From a virus: a stretch of DNA of 64,000 nt. The notes under the pieces are model-generated. The model ran no database searches. It saw only the letters and a program-made list of their open reading frames with translations, and had not been told where the DNA came from. Below are positions 57,972 to 64,000 of this stretch, piece after piece. Position numbers and translations under genes: made by a program. The stretch is taken from IMG/VR virus record IMGVR_UViG_3300006735_000013, positions 62,001 through 126,000 of that record. The stretch is one strand, 5' to 3'. Within the stretch, counting starts at the first letter, position 1. Each line of letters starts with the position of its first letter.

Positions 57972-57985
57972 ATAAATAGTATTTT
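57972..57985 (-). promoter_or_regulatory. 14-base A/T motif upstream of a structural gene operon
   Basis: Minus strand AAAATACTATTTAT, identical to 39960-39973. It lies in a 70-base gap, 34 bases before ATG. With AAAAAGGAG between, it is well placed for a late promoter. Confidence 0.5.
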
Positions 57986-58008
57986 GGAAACAATAATTCT
58001 TTTTTATT

Positions 58009-61000
58009 TTAATAGCCACGGTCACCTCCATTGGGGCCCCTATTCGAGTTTCGATTCGGAGGGCGCGCCGGAACCAAGGACTCTACTTGCGATGGTGCAG
58101 AGGTACTTCTGTTAGGAAAATTTCTATCTTTTGCTGTTTTTTCAATCGGCGTGTCAATTATAACCTTACCTTGAACAAAAGATATGTTTATGTCTATCTT
58201 CTTTCCTGTTGTTTTTGAAGTACACCTAATTTTATATTTTTTGTTCCATATAGAGTCCTTCCCTTCTTTGGTGCCTAAAGAGAGCATCTCTTCCAATGGG
58301 GCAGATCTCTGAAAGTCTTTTTCTGATGTCTCATCTCTCAGACCAAGTTCTTTTCTAATCCTTTTTAGTTCAGAGATCTCCTCTGCTTCTTCTCTTTCTT
58401 TTATTTCTTCTAGTTTCTTTGAAAAATTTATAACGCGCTGGTCAAAACTTGGAGAAATCTTTAACATTTTCTCAAAAGACAATTTGTATTCCTTCTTTTT
58501 CTTTTTCATTTCATATTCTTCAACTTCCATAAATATTCCATTCTGATAGCTGACCATTCGAACTTTAAAAACCGATGTTGGATTCGAAAGACCACCATCA
58601 TCGTATGTCCTGAAACAATAATAATAATACTTGTTAGGCAAAATATCCAAATTTACATGAGCAGTTTTGCCTGTTGCTGGAACCTGCAAAACAATTGCGT
58701 CAGCGTCTGAAAAGTCAGAATATGCTTCCGGTTCAAAATCTATTCTTATTATTTCAAAGCCATTTGGCAATGAATCTGATTTGTATAAAATGTTGCCACC
58801 TGGTGGAATGGTCTGGCGTCGATACATGTCCCTTACGTAGGTCTCATCTTCCGGGAAGATTTTTACTGGTGGCACAAACATCTCTCCATAATTTGATTGC
58901 AAAAGCAGCGCGTGTACGTTGTCCATTCCTTGGTACGGCAAAAAATCAACTTGAGGAAAAATAGGGGGTTTATCAGCTAAAGACACAGTTTTTTCAAAAT
59001 ATGGTGCATAGATGATTGATGGTACCATCCCGGTGACTGCGCCGACGGTAAAGGCGCCGGGGTTTGGGGCCGGCCCTTGAGCGTTTAGCTCGTTTGTGGC
59101 GCGGTTTTTCCAAGAATACCTTGTCACATTTGGTTCGGATGTGTACTGATACACGGAACCTAATACTAGGTTTATTGTAAAAATCTTATACTTATACTTT
59201 CGATCGGGTATAACTTGTGAATCAATAAAATTAATATCTTGGATCTCGTCACTGTCCATCAGGAAAAATTGCTGAATCTTTCTGTCTATCTCTTGCCCTT
59301 GTTCATTTACGTCTACTCGGTACTTCTCAATTTTATATCCTAAGACTTCAGCATAAGCTTTAGATCCATGTATGATATCAGTATAGTGCCTATACAGCTG
59401 ATTTGTAGATATGTGTTGTTCCATTTTTCTTAGAAATATCTGACTTGTTATTGTCTCTTCAAGCTTTAATAAATCTTCCCTATCCCACCCGCTATAATAT
59501 AGTGGGTACGTCTGGAGATTCCTGGGCCAGGAAAAATCTCTTTCTGCAATATTTGCGACATTTTCCAATATTTCATCAAAATATAGTACAACTGGTTCTG
59601 TTATATTGGTAACAGCCTTATCATTTATCGTAGCCTGTAAAGACTGCTCAGCGTCTGCAGAAATAAACTCATCGTCCAGAACCTTTGTAAATTTCCTATA
59701 TCCGAGTCTGGAGCGTATTACGGCCGGTGCTTGCAAGGGGGCTGCTGCCCTTACAGCTACGGGATTATCCACCTCCACCGCTACATTTTCCAGCATCTCT
59801 AACAATATCAGATCCATCTTATTCTGCTGAAGGATAGAATTGATTGGTTGCCCTTGTCGAGTTTTTATCGAAATCTCAACAAAATTAGTAAGACTTCCTC
59901 TGATAACTTCGTTTATCTCTTCTAATTTTTCAACTTTGTCGCTTGGGAATTTATGGATGTTTACACTTGTAAATTCATTCACATTAGAAAGTTCGTCAAA
60001 GTTTCTTATTGTCCTTTGCGCGAAATCCACTTGGCCGGCCGGGAGAACTTCTGAAATTGCTTCATTTTCGTCTATTATTTTTTCTAACTGCTTTGATTGA
60101 TAAAAATCGTAAACACTGGGTATTTCCATCTCATCTTCTATATCTTGAAAGATTTCTTGACTTTGAACCATTACTGATATATTCGCGACATCTGTAGGCT
60201 TAACTATCAGTCTATCTGCCTCTGTTTCTAAAAATGCTGCGGGGGAATCAAAAACAAAATCATAATATTCTGTATTATACGAAATGTTTGGGACAGAATA
60301 TTGTAACCTCTTGAGAGGGTTCTGCGAAAAAAAGTCAGGACCAATGTGAGCAAAGCCTGGTGAAGATGAACCTTCTAGAAACATGTCTTGAAACGCATTG
60401 TATGTATTGTCTTGGGGCCAATTTGCAGACCTTAGTTCAGTATCTATTACATTTTTTCTAAACTTAAAAGGAAGTATTTCAAGTGAAAAGTATTTTCCAG
60501 AATTATAGGGCAGCTTTCTATAAGAGAAATTATATGCCGGGTCTATTATTTGACTTTGAAACTGTATCGCCCTGTAGGGGTCCAAGGGGGCCATGAAATC
60601 TACGGCCGGCTGTACTTCGGGGATCCTAGGGTTCGTGATCACTGGACTATACATAGATTCTGACTCTCCGTCAAATATCCAAAAGTTACCCATAGAAATT
60701 CTAAAATTATCCATCTGTGACTGATTTAGTTGAATGGTATTTTTTTGTTGAGACCATATGTAATAGTTGCTCATCTTGAACATTTCTTCAAAAATTGCTA
60801 AGGGAAACCTCATAAAATAGTTATTTTCGTCTATTGTTGTCAGATCTCTTGTTGCTGCAATATAATCAATCATCGCGGGAGGAACAACTACTTCTTCTGC
60901 ATTTTCAGCATCTGGTACCTCTTCTTGTTCTTCTGCTTCGTTTGCTCCAAAATCAAAATTTTGACCCGGGGGCGCTAGTAGGGCATCGACTGCAAATGGA

Positions 61001-61158
61001 TTTCGAGGTATTGGTGGAACTTCTGTAACTGCAGTCCTGACTTCTTCCTCCGGCACACAAACACCTTGCTCATTTCTGACATACCCCTCTTGACAAGGAT
61101 TCCTTCTTTCTTCTTGATCTGGTCTGACTTGATCTCTACATGGATTTCGAAGTGTCAT
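58009..61158 (-). CDS. large structural protein, 1049 residues
   Basis: Not recognised as a family. The N-terminal 60 residues have a Cys-rich piece (NPCRDQ, NPCQEGYV, VCVPEEE), then an acidic linker. The body is beta-rich with many Tyr/Phe/Asn. Near residues 800-880 a stretch NGFEIIRIDFEPEAYSDF...LPNKYYYYCFRTYDDGGLSNPT reads like a fibronectin type III domain. A charged coiled-coil-like segment (KKLEEIKEREEAEEISELKRIRKELG) and an Arg/Gly/Asn tail follow. It lies between two other large tail proteins, so a baseplate or tail-tip role is likely (inference). Confidence 0.7.
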   Translation of the reverse strand: MTLRNPCRDQVRPDQEERRNPCQEGYVRNEQGVCVPEEEVRTAVTEVPPIPRNPFAVDALLAPPGQNFDFGANEAEEQEEVPDAENAEEVVVPPAMIDYIAATRDLTTIDENNYFMRFPLAIFEEMFKMSNYYIWSQQKNTIQLNQSQMDNFRISMGNFWIFDGESESMYSPVITNPRIPEVQPAVDFMAPLDPYRAIQFQSQIIDPAYNFSYRKLPYNSGKYFSLEILPFKFRKNVIDTELRSANWPQDNTYNAFQDMFLEGSSSPGFAHIGPDFFSQNPLKRLQYSVPNISYNTEYYDFVFDSPAAFLETEADRLIVKPTDVANISVMVQSQEIFQDIEDEMEIPSVYDFYQSKQLEKIIDENEAISEVLPAGQVDFAQRTIRNFDELSNVNEFTSVNIHKFPSDKVEKLEEINEVIRGSLTNFVEISIKTRQGQPINSILQQNKMDLILLEMLENVAVEVDNPVAVRAAAPLQAPAVIRSRLGYRKFTKVLDDEFISADAEQSLQATINDKAVTNITEPVVLYFDEILENVANIAERDFSWPRNLQTYPLYYSGWDREDLLKLEETITSQIFLRKMEQHISTNQLYRHYTDIIHGSKAYAEVLGYKIEKYRVDVNEQGQEIDRKIQQFFLMDSDEIQDINFIDSQVIPDRKYKYKIFTINLVLGSVYQYTSEPNVTRYSWKNRATNELNAQGPAPNPGAFTVGAVTGMVPSIIYAPYFEKTVSLADKPPIFPQVDFLPYQGMDNVHALLLQSNYGEMFVPPVKIFPEDETYVRDMYRRQTIPPGGNILYKSDSLPNGFEIIRIDFEPEAYSDFSDADAIVLQVPATGKTAHVNLDILPNKYYYYCFRTYDDGGLSNPTSVFKVRMVSYQNGIFMEVEEYEMKKKKKEYKLSFEKMLKISPSFDQRVINFSKKLEEIKEREEAEEISELKRIRKELGLRDETSEKDFQRSAPLEEMLSLGTKEGKDSIWNKKYKIRCTSKTTGKKIDINISFVQGKVIIDTPIEKTAKDRNFPNRSTSAPSQVESLVPARPPNRNSNRGPNGGDRGY

Positions 61159-61173
61159 GGTGCTTCCTCATTA

Positions 61174-64000
61174 TTAGTATTTGCCTCTACCTGCAGGCTT
61201 GCCTGCTTCTTGTTTGTTTATTCCCGGTGACGGGGTAGCTTTTTGAGACTCTGGTGTCTGAGTTTGCGAATTATCATTGAATTGCACATTGTTTACCAAA
61301 ACCGCGTCTGCATACTGTGAATTACTTTTCTTATGTATGACTATTCCATAAGATACTTCTTCATCCAGAATTTCAAAGGAAGTAAAAGGGTCTACCTTTT
61401 CTTTCAGAGAGTCTTCGTAGGATTCTGATGAATTAGATCTTTCTGTTTTTGAATCCGTATTTGACATAACTTTGCTTTTGTAAGTTTCCTTTGTCTCTTC
61501 TCTTGAATTATTTAGTAGGTCATAGTTTGACATTGATTCTTTTACCACGCTATATAATCCTCCTAATGCTTTTTTTGAAAAAAACAAATCTTTATAATTT
61601 TTTTCAACTTCCTCCTCAAACATGGTCGAATTATCTGATTGAAGAATTGATGCTAAAATTGATTCCTGCACCTCTTTACCTATGAATTTCTGGGCGCGCC
61701 CTTCCTTATCTGACTCTTTTTCTACCGGTTCTGTTGCTTCTGATACCAGAGATCTAAATGTGGTGTTTTTATAACTTGATAACAAGTTATCTATTTTCTT
61801 GTATTCGTTTGAAATGTGCTCCTCCCCCTCAACACTAAGTGCTCCGCCAAACTTAGATTTATTTATAGCGGCTGATACTTCTGCAAATGACTCATTATTC
61901 TTTTTAGAAGATAAACTATTATTTATGGTTGCTATTTGAGAAAAAGAAAAATTGATTCCAGACCTTGTAGATCTTGAAATAGAATCTGCTCTATTGATCG
62001 CAAAGAAATGGGCGCCGGCGGTGATATTGCTGGCTAGGTTTGATGTTGGTAAATCAACAGACATGAAGACGGAATTTTTACTCACAGCTTTCGCAATTAC
62101 GTTTGTTGAGCCATTAAGGTGAATAATACTCTTAGGTGTGCGCGAAGAGCTTGAAACTGGTTTTAGGTTGCTTCCCAAAGAAGTAACTTGTGAAATATCT
62201 ATTCCGGTTTTTTTCAAAATACTTTCAAACCTGCTTTCAAGTTTTTTGCATAAAGATAAGAAAAATTCCAAAAATTGCAAGGTTGCATTTTGAGCTAATA
62301 GAGATTCTTTTATTTGCTGCTTTTGTGCCTCCGTAAAGGCAGGATTTGCAGTCAACAAAAAATAAGAATCAAAATAGGAGTTCACCACACTGTCGCTCCT
62401 ACTTCTCAAAGCTGTGGACCTTCTTATAAACTCCGCAGTGAATCGGTCAGTTGAGTGATTGTAGTTCCCTAATGTCCTGGTTGTTTCTTGTGAGTTATCT
62501 AGAGTGCTACCGTTATAGTAAGAAGATTGCGCTACATCCAGATAGGGCCTACTGGCTTCTTGTACATAAGACTCATATTCTTTTATGGACACCCTTAGTC
62601 TTTGCAGCGCGCGACGCATATATATAAGAATGCCGTCGCCAATTTTTAGATCTACTTTGTATTCATAGTTTCCAAAAGAATGCCTTTCAAATAAGTCATA
62701 ATCTTTAAAGAAAAAAACTTTCCTAAGCGTACTTGGTGATGGCGAGCGCTCTGATATTTCACAAAAGTTATTTTCAGATCTTAATATTACTGAGCCATCT
62801 CTAGTAGAACCTTGGTTCGGGCGCGCGGGACTAGTAGATGTTATCATTTTTTTTATAATCTCATCTTCTCCTAGAGACTCATAATCCGGAGTAGACACAA
62901 CGTTGTTACCTTTTGGTAGATTAGACACCCTTTCTCTAAGAATATCTATATTGTATATCTTGCTAAGATTTACAAACTCCCTTAGCAACTGCTGGCTTTT
63001 TTGTATCGTTGGGCGCGCTGAAGGGTTTGGGTTGTCTATGTTATTTACTGAGTGCCTTTCCGCTATATGGCCATATTCAGAATTATACCTCAAGAGGTTA
63101 TTTAGATCTAGTGCAAACAAGTTTCCATGATATGGGCGGCCGCCTTGAATATTTATCCAAGATAAATCTTTTGGAGATAAATTTGTAAAAGAGTGGACAA
63201 TATTTAGTTTACCCTTTCTTAGAGAAGCAACAGAAAGATCTTTTAGTCTTTTGTTTTTTTCTCTATTTGAAATATTCGGTGAGGTTGATATTATTGTTCC
63301 GTATTGAGATCTCAGTGCCGACAGTATATTATCCCCTAACGACAACATTCCATAGTCTTCTGCTTCGAAGCTAGAGTCATTCCCGAATCCATTATAAGAA
63401 TTATTTTGTGTTAGCAATTCACCATTTGCGTTGAGTGCAACATCCGTTAGGACTTTTGCTACAACTTTATTATTTGGTATCTCCCTAACCGACAAAGTTT
63501 CCCTATTCGACATGTCTCCTGCTGCAGGGCCGGCCATGTACCCAACATAACCATTTGGGCCGCGGCGGCCGTCTACATCTGGATGATAATGCACTGGGCC
63601 ACTGTACATGCGGCCGTCCGGCAAGGAAAACACTTTTCTCGTGCGGGGTACAACCATTCCGAAATTAGATTGGGCTGATTTTATTAAGCACTTCTCTAAA
63701 ACTAATTCGCCGCCGATCTGAGATAGGCCTGAATCCTTTGGGTGAATTCCGAAATCCTCTTGTAAGGCCTTGACATCAATTTGTGCGAAAGCCATTATAT
63801 TTACCTCATCTGGGCGTTGAGGACTTCTGCCAGGGCCGGATGGTGGTGGAAAAATATCTTCAGATAATTTTATTGATATTTCAAAATAAACGTTATGACT
63901 ATCAGATAAGGAACCCGGGGCGTCAATCACAGACTCTCGGTGCATTTGAGACAGCGGATCTTGGTTTGTAAAGTGTCCTTGCAAAATTTGATTTAGATTC
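61174..64000 (-). CDS. large structural protein, 5' end beyond the window
   Basis: At least 941 residues; the frame is open to the right edge (no stop before 64000), so the true start is outside. Not recognised. Ser/Asn/Lys/Glu-rich. It has pieces like NVYFEISIKLSEDIFPPPSGPGRSPQRPDEVNIMAFAQIDVKALQEDFGIHP, KVDLKIGDGILIYMRRALQRLRVSIKEY, and a long C-terminal region of low complexity (KESDKEGRAQKF to NSRE, then SPGINKQEAGKPAGRGKY). It ends 15 bases before the next structural gene. A baseplate/tail role is inferred from context. Confidence 0.75.
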   Translation of the reverse strand, partial: NLNQILQGHFTNQDPLSQMHRESVIDAPGSLSDSHNVYFEISIKLSEDIFPPPSGPGRSPQRPDEVNIMAFAQIDVKALQEDFGIHPKDSGLSQIGGELVLEKCLIKSAQSNFGMVVPRTRKVFSLPDGRMYSGPVHYHPDVDGRRGPNGYVGYMAGPAAGDMSNRETLSVREIPNNKVVAKVLTDVALNANGELLTQNNSYNGFGNDSSFEAEDYGMLSLGDNILSALRSQYGTIISTSPNISNREKNKRLKDLSVASLRKGKLNIVHSFTNLSPKDLSWINIQGGRPYHGNLFALDLNNLLRYNSEYGHIAERHSVNNIDNPNPSARPTIQKSQQLLREFVNLSKIYNIDILRERVSNLPKGNNVVSTPDYESLGEDEIIKKMITSTSPARPNQGSTRDGSVILRSENNFCEISERSPSPSTLRKVFFFKDYDLFERHSFGNYEYKVDLKIGDGILIYMRRALQRLRVSIKEYESYVQEASRPYLDVAQSSYYNGSTLDNSQETTRTLGNYNHSTDRFTAEFIRRSTALRSRSDSVVNSYFDSYFLLTANPAFTEAQKQQIKESLLAQNATLQFLEFFLSLCKKLESRFESILKKTGIDISQVTSLGSNLKPVSSSSRTPKSIIHLNGSTNVIAKAVSKNSVFMSVDLPTSNLASNITAGAHFFAINRADSISRSTRSGINFSFSQIATINNSLSSKKNNESFAEVSAAINKSKFGGALSVEGEEHISNEYKKIDNLLSSYKNTTFRSLVSEATEPVEKESDKEGRAQKFIGKEVQESILASILQSDNSTMFEEEVEKNYKDLFFSKKALGGLYSVVKESMSNYDLLNNSREETKETYKSKVMSNTDSKTERSNSSESYEDSLKEKVDPFTSFEILDEEVSYGIVIHKKSNSQYADAVLVNNVQFNDNSQTQTPESQKATPSPGINKQEAGKPAGRGKY

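Overview
The window is part of the genome of a large contractile-tailed, T4-like bacteriophage. All convincing genes lie on the minus strand, tightly packed and often overlapping at the start/stop codon. The evidence is a nearly complete T4-type morphogenesis set: terminase gp17, portal gp20, prohead protease gp21, scaffold gp22, capsid gp23, neck gp13/gp14/gp15, sheath gp18, tube gp19, tape measure and baseplate parts. T4-type replication and recombination proteins are also present: gp32, UvsX, DnaB-type helicase, primase, gp46/gp47 and a 5'-3' exonuclease. The general style (class II ribonucleotide reductase, ThyX, phage-encoded bS21, marine-type tail fibre repeats) suggests an aquatic host. 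A VWA/MopE-type lipoprotein of a kind common in Myxococcota and relatives is the only hint of which host.

Layout, in the direction of transcription (high to low coordinates). 64.0-54.5 kb: large tail/baseplate structural proteins, the first cut by the right edge. 54.5-51.6 kb: J-domain protein, RuvC-like resolvase, primase, a 56-residue protein and gp47. 51.6-49.1 kb: gp46, in the same frame as gp47 and separated from it by a single TGA. 49.1-47.6 kb: small membrane proteins resembling a lysis cassette. 47.6-36.7 kb: packaging and head genes, with a ribosomal protein bS21 gene and a 21-codon ORF between them. 36.6-31.2 kb: a capsid-associated protein, two lysine-rich proteins, neck proteins and small genes. 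31.2-16.7 kb: tail fibre, sheath, tube, assembly chaperone with a probable frameshift, tape measure and baseplate. 16.7-3 kb: nucleic acid metabolism (a reduced family A polymerase, a tubulin-like protein, gp32, UvsX, exonuclease, helicase, ribonucleotide reductase, GroES-like protein, ThyX), then the lipoprotein and three less certain genes. 3-0 kb: a DnaE-type (family C) polymerase cut by the left edge.

Regulation that can be read: three good sigma70-type promoters (TTGACA, 17 bp, -10) precede gp47, gp32 and the chaperonin/ThyX operon. Three extended -10 sites precede other genes. A recurring A/T-rich motif (CTATTTA on the coding strand) sits upstream of several structural genes, twice directly after an intrinsic terminator. 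Four intrinsic terminators are visible, all facing the minus strand. I saw no tRNA genes, insertion sequences, integrase or CRISPR arrays. No stretch over 300 bases lacks a gene.

The features most worth follow-up are the split gp47/gp46 frame, the prfB-like frameshift site in the tail chaperone gene, the DnaE plus mini-PolA replisome, the degenerate tubulin-fold protein and the phage-borne VWA/MopE lipoprotein.
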